Shown here: piece after piece, positions 26,488-34,985 of the stretch
Position numbering within the stretch: the stretch's first letter is position 1
Layout of the letters: each line of letters opens with the position of its first letter
NCBI GenBank assembly: GCA_047125605.1
Contig: CP138932.1
Coordinates: 930,001-994,000, forward strand
Source of the DNA: JAKVBK01 sp022447275
Lineage (GTDB): Bacteria > Pseudomonadota > Alphaproteobacteria > Rhodobacterales > Rhodobacteraceae
Reading direction: 5' to 3'
Length of the DNA: 64,000 nucleotides
Notes under the pieces: model-generated
Seen by the model: the letters and a program-made list of their open reading frames with translations, nothing else
What the model was told of the DNA's origin: nothing
Database searches by the model: none
Program-made: the position numbers and the translations under genes

Positions 26488-27645
26488 ATGAAACCAAGTG
26501 AGATGCGCGTCGCAGCCCTGATCGTCGCCGCCGGTCGTGGAACACGGGCCGGAGGGGCGATCCCCAAGCAATATCAGTCTCTTGGTGGCCTGCCTGTGCT
26601 GCAACGCACCCTTGCCGAATTCGCCGGGCATCCGCGGGTCAGCACGGTTGCCGTTGTGCTGAATCCAGAGGATGAAGAGCTCTACGCCCCGCTTTTGCCA
26701 GAAGACGCGCGCGTCGCTGTTGGCGGAAAGACGCGGGACAGTTCTGTTGCCAATGGCGTGCGCGCCCTGCCTGCCCAGACAACCCATGTGCTGATCCATG
26801 ATGGCGCCCGACCGCTTGTCAGTGCAGATCTGATCACCCGCGTGATTGAGGCATTACAATCAGGGCCTGCTGCAGCACCAGCGCTGCCAGTGACAGACGC
26901 ACTCTGGCGGGCGGAGGGCGCGCAGGTTCTCGCGTCGCATCCCCGCGATGGTCTTTGGCGCGCCCAGACGCCGCAAGGATTTGATCTGGCGGCCATCCGC
27001 GATGCCCATGCCGCCCATCCCGGCGGCGCGGCAGATGATGTGGAGGTAGCGCGTGCTGCGGGCTTGCCTGTCACCCTCGTTCCGGGTGAAGAGACAAACC
27101 TTAAGATCACCCACGCAGAGGATTTCGCGCGGGCAGAGATGTTCCTGAAAGGGGGCCAGATGAGCTTGGATATCCGGACCGGCATTGGCTATGACGTGCA
27201 TGCCTTTGAACCCGGCGACAGCGTGATCCTGTGCGGGGTGGAAATTCCCTTTGAAAAAACGCTGAAGGGCCATTCTGATGCGGATGTGGGAATGCACGCA
27301 ATCACGGATGCGATTTACGGGGCAATGGCGGAGGGCGATATCGGCCGTCATTTCCCCCCCAGCGACCCAAAGTGGAAAGGCGCAGCAAGCCACATTTTCC
27401 TGCGCCACGCCGCCGAGCTGGCGCGCAGCCGGGGCTTTGCCATTACCAATATTGATTGCACCCTGATTTGCGAGCGCCCCAAAATCGGGCCCCATGCGGC
27501 TGCCATGCAAACGGCCCTCGCAGAGATCATGGGGATGGCCGCGGACAGGGTGAGCGTCAAAGCCACCACATCAGAGCAACTGGGCTTTACCGGGCGCGAA
27601 GAAGGGATTGCCGCCATGGCCAACGCAACGCTGGTGGCACAATGA
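26488..27645 (+). CDS. ispDF: Bifunctional MEP-pathway enzyme IspDF
   Basis: A fusion of two isoprenoid enzymes. The N-terminal IspD domain (MEP cytidylyltransferase) shows VAALIVAAGRGTRAGG and the VLIHDGARPLV motif. The C-terminal IspF domain starts at about SLDIRTGIGYDVHAFEPGD, with metal-site DVHAF and HSDADVGMHAI, and ends with KATTSEQLGFTGREEGIAAMA. In-frame ATGs at 26464, 26488 and 26503 are all possible starts; none has a strong ribosome-binding site. Its stop overlaps pgpA by 4 bases. dxr, which makes the MEP precursor, lies at the far right of the window. Confidence 0.95.
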   Translation: MKPSEMRVAALIVAAGRGTRAGGAIPKQYQSLGGLPVLQRTLAEFAGHPRVSTVAVVLNPEDEELYAPLLPEDARVAVGGKTRDSSVANGVRALPAQTTHVLIHDGARPLVSADLITRVIEALQSGPAAAPALPVTDALWRAEGAQVLASHPRDGLWRAQTPQGFDLAAIRDAHAAHPGGAADDVEVARAAGLPVTLVPGEETNLKITHAEDFARAEMFLKGGQMSLDIRTGIGYDVHAFEPGDSVILCGVEIPFEKTLKGHSDADVGMHAITDAIYGAMAEGDIGRHFPPSDPKWKGAASHIFLRHAAELARSRGFAITNIDCTLICERPKIGPHAAAMQTALAEIMGMAADRVSVKATTSEQLGFTGREEGIAAMANATLVAQ

Positions 27646-28130
27646 TCCGCGCTATCAACACAGTCGGCTTTGTGGGGCTAATCCGGCCTGCCCCGGGCAC
27701 CTGGGGATCACTGGCGGCGCTGCCTCTGGCATGGGGTGTGCATGCTTTGGGTGGCTTCACTCTGTTTGCGCTGGCAACGGTTGCCGTCACGGCGCTTGGC
27801 CTTTGGTCAATCGGGCAGGCGTTGGGCGCTGGCCACGAAGACCCGCCAGAGATCGTCATCGATGAGGTTGCAGGCCAATGGATTGCCCTTTGGCCCGTGT
27901 CCCTCGGAGCGTCCATGACGGGCTCTGCATTCTGGGATCTGTATCCCGGTGTTATCGCAGCTTTCCTCTTTTTTCGGCTGTTTGACATTACAAAGCCCGG
28001 GCCTGTTGGCTGGGCCGATCGCAAAGGGGGCGCGTTCGGCGTCATGGCAGATGACGTGATTGCAGGCGTGTTTGCGGCGGTGGCCGTGGCGGTGCTGGCC
28101 GTTTTGGGCCATGCCGTGCTTTTGGGATGA
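27642..28130 (+). CDS. pgpA: Phosphatidylglycerophosphatase A
   Basis: A 162-residue membrane enzyme that dephosphorylates phosphatidylglycerol phosphate. The N-terminal GLIRPAPGTWGSLAALPLAW motif, the acidic PPEIVIDEVAGQWIAL segment and the C-terminal KGGAFGVMADDVIAG motif match PgpA, with three to four hydrophobic helices between them. It overlaps both neighbours by ATGA junctions, so ispDF-pgpA-pncC is one translationally coupled operon. Confidence 0.95.
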   Translation: MIRAINTVGFVGLIRPAPGTWGSLAALPLAWGVHALGGFTLFALATVAVTALGLWSIGQALGAGHEDPPEIVIDEVAGQWIALWPVSLGASMTGSAFWDLYPGVIAAFLFFRLFDITKPGPVGWADRKGGAFGVMADDVIAGVFAAVAVAVLAVLGHAVLLG

Positions 28131-28603
28131 GTGCGCATGAGGTAAATGCCGCAGCGCAGGCACAAGCCCTGCGCATCGCGCTTGCAGAAAGCAGCGCGGG
28201 CGGTTTGATCTCTGCGGCCCTGTTGTCTGTGCCTGGGGCCTCCGCGAGCTTTGATCGCGGGGTAATTGCCTATTCCAACAGCGCTAAGGAAATGATGCTG
28301 GGCGTGACACGCACCGCACTGGCGGAACACGGGGCTGTATCAGAAGTGGTCGCGCAGGAGATGGCCGAGGGCATGTTGCGCCGCTCGGAGGCGGATATTG
28401 CTTTGGCCGAGACCGGGATCATCGGCCCCAGCGGCTCTGATTACAAACCCATCGGGCGCGTGTGCTTTGCCCTTGCCCGCGTGGGTGAGGACACAGTGAC
28501 GGCCACGATGGATTTCGGAAATGCAGGCCGCGAACAGGTACGAGACATGATCCGCGATCATGCACTATGGATGCTGGCGGAGGCGCTCAAGGCAAGCGCC
28601 TGA
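28127..28603 (+). CDS. pncC: CinA C-terminal domain protein, nicotinamide-nucleotide amidase (PncC type)
   Basis: A 158-residue stand-alone CinA C-terminal domain that would deamidate nicotinamide mononucleotide for NAD recycling. Supporting segments are RIALAESSAGGLISAALLSVPGAS, GVIAYSNSAKEMMLGV, and the C-terminal FALARVGEDTVTATMDF stretch. The domain is complete, not a broken cinA; such short forms are standard in bacteria. Its ATG overlaps the pgpA stop. It converges on the COQ10-like gene with an 8-base gap. Confidence 0.92.
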   Translation: MSAHEVNAAAQAQALRIALAESSAGGLISAALLSVPGASASFDRGVIAYSNSAKEMMLGVTRTALAEHGAVSEVVAQEMAEGMLRRSEADIALAETGIIGPSGSDYKPIGRVCFALARVGEDTVTATMDFGNAGREQVRDMIRDHALWMLAEALKASA

Positions 28604-28611
28604 GGCTGTGC

Positions 28612-29055
28612 TCAGGCGTAAAGCTCAGCCGCGCGGCGCTCAAAGGCCCGGACGATCCGCTGCATCGCCTCATTAAAGACAAGTCCAACCGCGCCCTGCA
28701 AAAAAGCATTCTTCATTTCGAAGTCCACGTCGAACGCAATTTCGCACCCCTCCGCATCGGGGCGGAATTGCCATGTGCTTTGCATGTAGCTGAACGGGCC
28801 ATCCAGATACTCAGTGTCGATGCGCGACTGATCATTCCAGAGCGTGACGCGGCTTCCGAACCGTTCGCGAAACACCTTGAACGAGATCACAAGATCAGCC
28901 TCCATCACCGCAGTGCTCTCCGATGGGGTGCGGCTGCGCACCCGGGCCGCGGAACACCAGGGCAGAAACTTTGGATAGGCCGGCACATCAGCAACCAGTT
29001 GAAACATCTGTTCAGGGCTGTATGGCAGCTTGCGTGTTTCCGAATGCGTTGGCAT
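28612..29055 (-). CDS. COQ10/RatA-type START-fold protein (coenzyme Q-binding)
   Basis: A 147-residue START/polyketide-cyclase-fold protein. The N-terminus MPTHSETRKLPYSPEQMFQLVADVPAYPKFLPWC and the ELYA C-terminus are typical of alphaproteobacterial homologues of yeast Coq10, which binds ubiquinone and helps respiratory electron transfer. E. coli RatA is a distant relative with a proposed ribosome effect. The ATG at 29055 was chosen; a 21-codon open extension upstream is not family-like. It is divergent from hpt. Confidence 0.9.
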   Translation of the reverse strand: MPTHSETRKLPYSPEQMFQLVADVPAYPKFLPWCSAARVRSRTPSESTAVMEADLVISFKVFRERFGSRVTLWNDQSRIDTEYLDGPFSYMQSTWQFRPDAEGCEIAFDVDFEMKNAFLQGAVGLVFNEAMQRIVRAFERRAAELYA

Positions 29056-29150
29056 GACCGTCTCTCTCTGGCCTTCGTTCTGTCGGCGTGGGAATATCAG
29101 GCCGGACGCCGAGGACAAGGCGACGATCAGCAGCAGGAATGGGTGCGCAG

Positions 29151-29693
29151 ATGAAGAATGACCGACCAGGCTACGAGATCGATGAAATGATCAGTGCCAA
29201 AGCCATCGCTGCGCGGGTCGAGAGCCTCGCGCGTGAAGTAGAGGACGTATTCAGCGATACATCCAAACTGGTGGTGGTGGGATTGCTGCGCGGATCCTTT
29301 GTGTTCATCGCCGATCTCGTGCGGGAAATCCGGCTGCCTGTCGAAGTGGATTTCCTAGAGGCGTCGTCCTATGGCGATTCCATGGAAAGCTCACGAGAAG
29401 TGCGCATTCTCAAGGACTTGCGTGGAAAGATCGAGGGGCGCGACGTGCTGTTGGTCGAGGATATTGTCGATACGGGCCACACGTTGGATCATGTCACCCG
29501 GTTTCTCACACAGCGCCAACCGGCGCGGCTGAAGACCGTCGCCCTGCTCGACAAACCGTCCCGTCGAGAGGCTGATTTCACCGCCGATTATATCGGGTTT
29601 GAGATCCCCGATGAGTTCGTCGTCGGCTATGGAATCGACTACGCCCAACGCAATCGTAACCTGCCTTTCATCGGCAAGGTGCGCATGGCTTGA
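29151..29693 (+). CDS. hpt: Hypoxanthine phosphoribosyltransferase
   Basis: A 180-residue type I phosphoribosyltransferase that salvages hypoxanthine (and guanine) with PRPP. The PRPP-binding signature VLLVEDIVDTGHTLDHV is clear. The earlier LVVVGLLRGSFVFIADLVREI strand-turn and the C-terminal PDEFVVGYGIDYAQRNRNLPFIG also match the family. The start at MKNDRPGYEIDEM fits the length; an ATG at 29139 is an alternative. It is transcribed away from the COQ10-like gene. Confidence 0.94.
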   Translation: MKNDRPGYEIDEMISAKAIAARVESLAREVEDVFSDTSKLVVVGLLRGSFVFIADLVREIRLPVEVDFLEASSYGDSMESSREVRILKDLRGKIEGRDVLLVEDIVDTGHTLDHVTRFLTQRQPARLKTVALLDKPSRREADFTADYIGFEIPDEFVVGYGIDYAQRNRNLPFIGKVRMA

Positions 29694-29793
29694 TCGGGCA
29701 GCGCTTGCCTTAGGCAGCGGCCCTCACGAAACCGTGATTGAAGGGTGCGACATTTTGGCATAACTACACTCCTGTAAGGATCAGGAGGAACCC

Positions 29794-30258
29794 ATGTCTC
29801 GCAAAGTAGGAATGGCCGCAGCAGGTCTTCTATTTGCCACCGCTGCCATTGCTGGCAGCCACACCACAGGCAATCCGATCGTCGATGAACGCAACATGGT
29901 CATGAAAACCATGGGCAAGAATCTCGGCATTCTCGGCGCAATGGCCAAAGGTGAAGTGGATTATGATGCATCCGCAGCACGAGCAGCAGCGGAAGCGCTT
30001 CTTGCAGCTGCTGAAGTAGACCCCGCAAAGTTGTGGGTGGCTGGAACTGGCAGGGCCGAAGTGCCCGGCTCTCGCGCCAAGGCCGAAATATTTGCCGATA
30101 CGGAAACCGTGCAGAAAATTTCCATGGATTTGGTTGCCGCATCCATGGCCATGCAAGAGGCAGCAGGTACGGGCCTTGACGCTGTGCGTGCCAATATCGG
30201 TGGGATCGGCCGCAACTGCGGCGCCTGCCACAAGGCATACCGCCTGCCCAAGGATTAA
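29794..30258 (+). CDS. Cytochrome c' / c-556 family protein
   Basis: A 154-residue periplasmic monoheme cytochrome. A signal peptide (residues 1-20, ending AIAG or nearby) precedes a four-helix region. The heme site CGACHK is close to the C-terminus, as in cytochromes c' and c-556. A GGAGG-type ribosome-binding site (AGGAGGAA) lies just upstream. Members bind NO or CO or carry electrons; which applies is unknown. The diheme cytochrome gene follows after 5 bases, so the two are probably co-expressed. Confidence 0.92.
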   Translation: MSRKVGMAAAGLLFATAAIAGSHTTGNPIVDERNMVMKTMGKNLGILGAMAKGEVDYDASAARAAAEALLAAAEVDPAKLWVAGTGRAEVPGSRAKAEIFADTETVQKISMDLVAASMAMQEAAGTGLDAVRANIGGIGRNCGACHKAYRLPKD

Positions 30259-30263
30259 CGGCG

Positions 30264-31133
30264 GTGCGTGTTCTGCGCTGGGGTGCCGTCGTGGCCCTGT
30301 GTAGTGCCGGGGCGTTTTGGGCGCTCACGCGCCCCGCGCCCCTGCCAAACACGGCATTTGCACCGGGCAATCCAGAACTGGGCGCGCAGATCTTTGTCGC
30401 AGGGGGCTGTTCCTCCTGTCATGCAGAGAAGGGCTCTGAAGGGGATGACAAACTTGTTTTGTCAGGGGGGCGTGGCTTTGAAACGCCCTTCGGTACCTTC
30501 TATGCGCCCAATATCTCGCCCTCTCAGGCCGGTATCGGCGGATGGAGCGACGCAGAATTTATCCGCGCCATGCAGGCTGGTGTGTCACCGGACGGAAAGC
30601 ATTACTATCCGGCATTCCCCTACGTGGCCTACGCCAACGCGGATGACCAGGATATGGTGCATCTCAAGGCCTATATCGACTCCCTGCCCGCCAGCGATGC
30701 GATCAACAAAGAGCACGAACTGGCCTTGCCCTTCAGGCTGCGTCGCGGGCTGGGCCTGTGGAAGCGGCTCTACGCGAACAAAGGCTGGGTCCTGGAGCCT
30801 GTCGAAGACCCTCAATTGATCCGAGGGAGAATGCTTGTCGAGGGCCTTGGCCATTGTGGCGAATGCCACACCAAGCGGGATGGCTTTGGCGGGCTCAAGC
30901 GCGATGCGTGGCTGACAGGAGCACCCAATCCGAGCGGTGCGGGGCGCATTCCGGGAATCACCCCAAGCCAATTGGCATGGTCTGAGGAAGATATTGCCTA
31001 TTATCTTGAGACTGGTTTTACCCCGGATTTTGACACGGCCGGGGGGGCAATGGCTGAGGTGGTCGAGAATACGACTCTGCTCTCTGCCGAGGACCGGGCG
31101 GCCATTGCCGCATATCTCAAAGCCGTTCAATAG
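30264..31133 (+). CDS. Diheme cytochrome c, membrane-anchored or secreted
   Basis: A 289-residue protein starting with GTG. It has an N-terminal hydrophobic segment and two class I cytochrome c domains, with heme sites CSSCH near residue 51 and CGECH near residue 197. Methionine residues suitable as sixth ligands occur in each half. The layout resembles diheme electron-transfer cytochromes paired with dehydrogenases in Rhodobacterales, but no dehydrogenase gene is adjacent. It pairs with the c' type gene 5 bases upstream. Redox partners are unknown. Confidence 0.88.
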   Translation: MRVLRWGAVVALCSAGAFWALTRPAPLPNTAFAPGNPELGAQIFVAGGCSSCHAEKGSEGDDKLVLSGGRGFETPFGTFYAPNISPSQAGIGGWSDAEFIRAMQAGVSPDGKHYYPAFPYVAYANADDQDMVHLKAYIDSLPASDAINKEHELALPFRLRRGLGLWKRLYANKGWVLEPVEDPQLIRGRMLVEGLGHCGECHTKRDGFGGLKRDAWLTGAPNPSGAGRIPGITPSQLAWSEEDIAYYLETGFTPDFDTAGGAMAEVVENTTLLSAEDRAAIAAYLKAVQ

Positions 31134-31217
31134 GCGCGACGACAGGTCAACGGTCTGAAGAATGGCCCCTTCGTCCAAAATAATGCAGTATCACGCGTTA
31201 CGCCTCATGCACACTAT

Positions 31218-31736
31218 TTAGAAGCCACCGATCGACATGTTCTGGAACATGCCCCAGAGCGAGGTGACAAAAATACTTACCACACCCACCCCCTGCACCA
31301 TCACGCGATGCCGCGCCAAAGTCTTGTAGAGCCCTGCGCCATCCGCCTCCCGGATCCGCCGTGCCGTGCTGACAGACAGGCTGAAAACGATGCTCATGGG
31401 AAAGGCGAGCAAAAACAGCGCTTGCGCAAATTCCATGCCGTAGCCAAACCCCGTAAACGCCATCACACTCAGCAGGAACGTGGCGATCCCAGCGAGCCAT
31501 GCTCCGGATACATCCACGATATTCAGCAATCGGTTCACGTTGATCCGCACGAGGTCATAAAGATCATCCTGTGCGGCCCCGCCCGTTCGCCGGGCGCGCT
31601 GGACAAGGTCATAGGGAACCCCAAGAATCCAGTGGCTTGCCCCAGACCACATTACGGCCAGGAAAATCCAATACCACATGTTCGAGAAAGACCGCGTATC
31701 GATCAATTCGAATACTTTGTCGTACCAGTCGGTCAC
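31218..31736 (-). CDS. Integral membrane protein of the Rhodobacterales family named 'component of SufBCD complex'
   Basis: A 172-residue protein with about four hydrophobic segments (near residues 19-37, 81-99, 102-120 and 150-168) and a basic loop between. I recognise it as the family that databases label 'component of SufBCD complex'. The membrane topology does not fit a SufB, SufC or SufD subunit, and no suf gene is nearby, so that label should be treated with caution. It converges on the cytochrome gene and is divergent from hemB. Confidence 0.7.
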   Translation of the reverse strand: MTDWYDKVFELIDTRSFSNMWYWIFLAVMWSGASHWILGVPYDLVQRARRTGGAAQDDLYDLVRINVNRLLNIVDVSGAWLAGIATFLLSVMAFTGFGYGMEFAQALFLLAFPMSIVFSLSVSTARRIREADGAGLYKTLARHRVMVQGVGVVSIFVTSLWGMFQNMSIGGF

Positions 31737-31885
31737 TCAATTCGCCCTGTTTGATAATCTGCTGCGCCTGCCGCGCGACCATAGGACCGGTCTTTGCCGC
31801 ATGTAAGCGCTGCGCGCAATTGTCTTGAGTGCTGTGTCAGGACATGTCACTTCGATGTGACACGAAGTCAGTCCAAGGTAAGCCC

Positions 31886-32884
31886 ATGCGCCCAACCCAA
31901 GCCCCCTTCCCCGCCACGCGCCTGCGCCGGCTGCGCAGTTCGGATGCTCTGCGCCGCCTGACCCGCCAGACATCTCTTTGCGTAGATGATCTGATCTGGC
32001 CCGTTTTCGTGCGGGACGGAGAAGGAATCGAAGAACCCGTCTCTTCGATGCCGGGCGTCCTGCGCCGTTCTGTAGATTTGATCGGCGCGGCCGCGCGCGA
32101 GGCTCAGGCGATGGGCATCCCGGCCATCTGCATCTTTCCCTACACAGACCCCGCCCTGAAAACAGAGCTCTGCGAAGAAGCCTGGAACCCTGACAACCTT
32201 GCCAACCGTGCCATTCGCGCCATAAAGGCAGCCGCGCCCGATATCGCTGTAATGACGGATATCGCGCTTGATCCCTATAATGCGCTTGGCCATGACGGAA
32301 TTGTGCGCGACGGGATTATTGTAAATGATGAAACGGTCGATGCGCTGGTGAAGATGGCGTTGGCACAAGCGGAGGCCGGGGCCGACCTTCTGGGCCCATC
32401 CGATATGATGGATGGTCGGATTGCAGCAATGCGGGCCGCGCTGGAGACCGCCGGCCATACGGATGTTTCAATCCTGAGCTATGCAGCGAAATACGCCTCC
32501 GCCTTCTATGGCCCGTTCCGCGATGCGGTCGGTGCATCCGGGGCCCTAAAAGGCGACAAGAAAACCTATCAGATGGATCCGGGCAATTCAGACGAGGCTC
32601 TGCGCCTGATCGAACGCGATCTGCGCGAAGGGGCGGATATGGTGATGGTCAAGCCGGGCCTTGCCTATCTCGACATCTGCCGGCGGGTGAAAGACACGTT
32701 CGGCGCGCCGACCTATGCCTATCAGGTGTCCGGCGAGTACGCGATGATCGAGGCCGCCGCGCAAAATGGCTGGATCGATGGTGAGAAGGTGATGCTGGAA
32801 AGCCTGATGGCGTTCAAGCGGGCTGGCTGCGATGGCATCCTGACCTATTTCGCACCGCGCGTCGCCCAACTGTTACAGGGCTGA
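31886..32884 (+). CDS. hemB: Delta-aminolevulinic acid dehydratase (porphobilinogen synthase)
   Basis: A 332-residue enzyme condensing two 5-aminolevulinate molecules for heme, chlorophyll and cobalamin synthesis. The Schiff-base lysine regions are YAAKYASAFYGPFRDAV and MVMVKPGLAYLD. The usual cysteine-rich zinc loop is replaced by DIALDPYNALGHDGIVRDG, which has no Cys. This matches the zinc-independent HemB of Rhodobacter. The start MRPTQAPFPATRLRRLR follows AAGG; the open frame upstream is not family-like. It is monocistronic by appearance. Confidence 0.96.
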   Translation: MRPTQAPFPATRLRRLRSSDALRRLTRQTSLCVDDLIWPVFVRDGEGIEEPVSSMPGVLRRSVDLIGAAAREAQAMGIPAICIFPYTDPALKTELCEEAWNPDNLANRAIRAIKAAAPDIAVMTDIALDPYNALGHDGIVRDGIIVNDETVDALVKMALAQAEAGADLLGPSDMMDGRIAAMRAALETAGHTDVSILSYAAKYASAFYGPFRDAVGASGALKGDKKTYQMDPGNSDEALRLIERDLREGADMVMVKPGLAYLDICRRVKDTFGAPTYAYQVSGEYAMIEAAAQNGWIDGEKVMLESLMAFKRAGCDGILTYFAPRVAQLLQG

Positions 32885-33061
32885 CGGGCTACAAGTCGAC
32901 CCACGTTTTATCGGCGATTTGCCACCGATGCGCGGTAACAGTTCCGCAAGATAGGGTGACATACACATCAATACCCCCTAGGTTTGGGGCTGAGTACACA
33001 TGCCCAAAGAGCATGACCATTCGGGCCGCACAAAGGCGGCAGACAGGCAAGGATCAGAGTA

Positions 33062-33631
33062 ATGGATCGTCACTCCTTCACGCGGCGCGGCTTTATGATT
33101 GCAGGCGGAGCCGCCGCAACATCGGCGCTGGCCGCCTGTAACAACGGCATCAACTCTTCAGGGGGCGCGGTGATCGATCAAAGGGTCGATGCAACCGAAA
33201 GCTTCCTTTTCAACACCTACCCCCAAACCCGGGACCTCGCCGCAAAGGCAGCGGGCATCCTGTACATGCCACTCATCACGAAAGCGGGCTTTGGCGTTGG
33301 CGGCAGCTATGGCCGGGGCGCGTTGCGGATCAATGGCTCGACTGTGGATTATTATTCCGCTGCCACAGCAACTTTCGGCGTGCAGTTCGGGGTCCAGCAA
33401 TACGCGCATGCGCTGTTTTTCATGACCGAACCCGCGCTGCGTTCTTTCCGCACCTCCGCAGGCTGGACCCTTGGCGCAGACGCCGAGTACGCCGTGAAGG
33501 ATTTTGGCGGGAACCTGTCGGCAGATATCATGACAGCCACGAGCCCTGTGATAGCGCTTGTCTTTGGGCAAGCCGGGCTGATCATCGGAGCCACATTGGC
33601 GGGCACCAAATACACGCGTATCATCCCGTGA
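33062..33631 (+). CDS. SYLF (YSC84-type) lipid-binding domain lipoprotein
   Basis: A 189-residue protein whose N-terminus combines a twin-arginine-like motif (FTRRGFM) with a lipobox LAAC, giving lipidated Cys26. It is probably a Tat-exported lipoprotein. The rest is a SYLF domain: AKAAGILYMPLITKAGFGVGGSYGRGAL and YAVKDFGGNLSADIMTATSPVIALVFGQAGLIIGATLAGTKYTRI. Bacterial SYLF proteins are thought to bind lipids at the envelope, but their roles are largely unproven. The 177-base gap before it (32885-33061) holds its promoter and no gene. Confidence 0.88.
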   Translation: MDRHSFTRRGFMIAGGAAATSALAACNNGINSSGGAVIDQRVDATESFLFNTYPQTRDLAAKAAGILYMPLITKAGFGVGGSYGRGALRINGSTVDYYSAATATFGVQFGVQQYAHALFFMTEPALRSFRTSAGWTLGADAEYAVKDFGGNLSADIMTATSPVIALVFGQAGLIIGATLAGTKYTRIIP

Positions 33632-33649
33632 TATCAATTGGTTGGGCTT

Positions 33650-34837
33650 TTAATAGCCCGCCACACCATTCGTTACATCGTGGCCGTAAAGCCAGTTGAA
33701 GCGACGGGTGAGCAGGTCTGGGGCATAGCGGTCCATTCCACGCAGGACTGTGTGCGCCACATGGCGCGCGGGGCCCCGCAAATGATAGTTTTGGGCATTG
33801 CGGGTGGCGGCCTTTACCACTTTGACCGCCCGCTCACGTCGCCTTGCTTGATACAGAGCCATGCCCTCGACGAGATCAACCCGTTCACCCAGACTGGCGG
33901 CAAGCGTCCATGCATCCTCAAGAGCAAGGTTCGCCCCTTGCGCGAGGAAGGGCAATGTTGGGTGGGCTGCATCCCCGACCAACACCAATTCCTCGTCATG
34001 CCACTGGGGGGCGACCGGATGATTGAACAGCCCCCAAGCCATCACCCGCTCGACTCGCGACAGCCAATCAGACACTGGCGGCCCAAACTCTGAAAAAGCC
34101 CGTTTCAGGCGCGTTCTATCGCCTTCGTGGTGCCAGCTTTCCGCAACCCATGCGGCCTGTTCCTCAACGGCGACGATATTGAGTATCTTGCGGTCGCGCA
34201 GCGGGTAGCTTACGACGTGGCGCCCCGGCCCCATGAAAATCTGCGGGCCTTCCGGCAGCGTATCTGCCTCCCCTGCGCGCAAGGGAATCAGTGCGCGCCA
34301 TGCGACTTGGCCGGAAAACGGCGGCGCGTCGTCCCGGTGCAAGGCGGCCCGACAGCGCGAACGCCCACCATCCGCGCCAATCACCAGCGGTGTAGTGATC
34401 GTTCTGCCATCCACAAAACGCAGGCCGACCCCATCCGCAGACCGGGTGATTGCATCCAGCCGTGATCCAAGGTGGATCTCGACACCCGCCAAGAGCGCCG
34501 CCTTGCGCAACATGTGGATCAGATCCGCGCGATGGGTCATCAGGAAGGGGCCCAACCCATCGAGCGCCAGACGCGCAACACGCCCGCCGCCGTGATCATT
34601 GAGCGTAACAGATTTCGCGCACACGCTGCTGGCTTGCACCTCGTCCAAAATGTCGAGGGCGGCCAAAACGCGCGATCCATTGGGCGAGATTTGAATGCCG
34701 GCCCCGATCTCAGAAATCTGCTCAGCCTGTTCATACACCTCTACCACGACACCACGCCGAGCCAGAGCGAGCGCCGTTGCGAGGCCGGCGATCCCGCCCC
34801 CGACAATGCTCATCCGTTGTCCCAGCAAACTCGACAT
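33650..34837 (-). CDS. FAD-dependent aromatic monooxygenase (PHBH / salicylate hydroxylase-like)
   Basis: A 395-residue class A flavoprotein monooxygenase. It has the N-terminal GxGxxG Rossmann motif SIVGGGIAGLATALALARRG, the DG motif (PLVIGADGGRSRCR) near residue 155, and the second FAD motif LVGDAAHPTLPFLAQGANLALEDA near residue 275. Substrates in this family are aromatic acids such as 3-hydroxybenzoate, salicylate or 6-hydroxynicotinate. No ring-cleavage genes lie nearby, so the substrate is open. Its stop is 18 bases from the SYLF gene stop. Confidence 0.87.
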   Translation of the reverse strand: MSSLLGQRMSIVGGGIAGLATALALARRGVVVEVYEQAEQISEIGAGIQISPNGSRVLAALDILDEVQASSVCAKSVTLNDHGGGRVARLALDGLGPFLMTHRADLIHMLRKAALLAGVEIHLGSRLDAITRSADGVGLRFVDGRTITTPLVIGADGGRSRCRAALHRDDAPPFSGQVAWRALIPLRAGEADTLPEGPQIFMGPGRHVVSYPLRDRKILNIVAVEEQAAWVAESWHHEGDRTRLKRAFSEFGPPVSDWLSRVERVMAWGLFNHPVAPQWHDEELVLVGDAAHPTLPFLAQGANLALEDAWTLAASLGERVDLVEGMALYQARRRERAVKVVKAATRNAQNYHLRGPARHVAHTVLRGMDRYAPDLLTRRFNWLYGHDVTNGVAGY

Positions 34838-34920
34838 TCAGGTTCCTAATGATCGCTGTGACCGGAGCCGATACAGCCAACGCTTTCAACGAACTTGGTG
34901 CAGCTGCCTTTGGAGGCAAA

Positions 34921-34954
34921 GAAAAACCGCCGGGTGAAGCCCCCGGCGGCTTTT
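34921..34954 (-). terminator. Rho-independent terminator of dksA
   Basis: CCGCCGGG (34927-34934) pairs with CCCGGCGG (34942-34949) around a 7-base loop. Read on the minus strand the stem is followed by TTTTTC, about 35 bases after the dksA stop. On the plus strand the stem is followed by TTTT, so it may also act on opposing transcripts. Confidence 0.85.
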
Positions 34955-34985
34955 AGATTGGTGTTCAAAACCGCACTAGGCGATC

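Noticed and set aside
28127..28603. Truncated cinA pseudogene
   Set aside because: The C-terminal domain is complete with a coupled start; stand-alone PncC-type proteins are normal.
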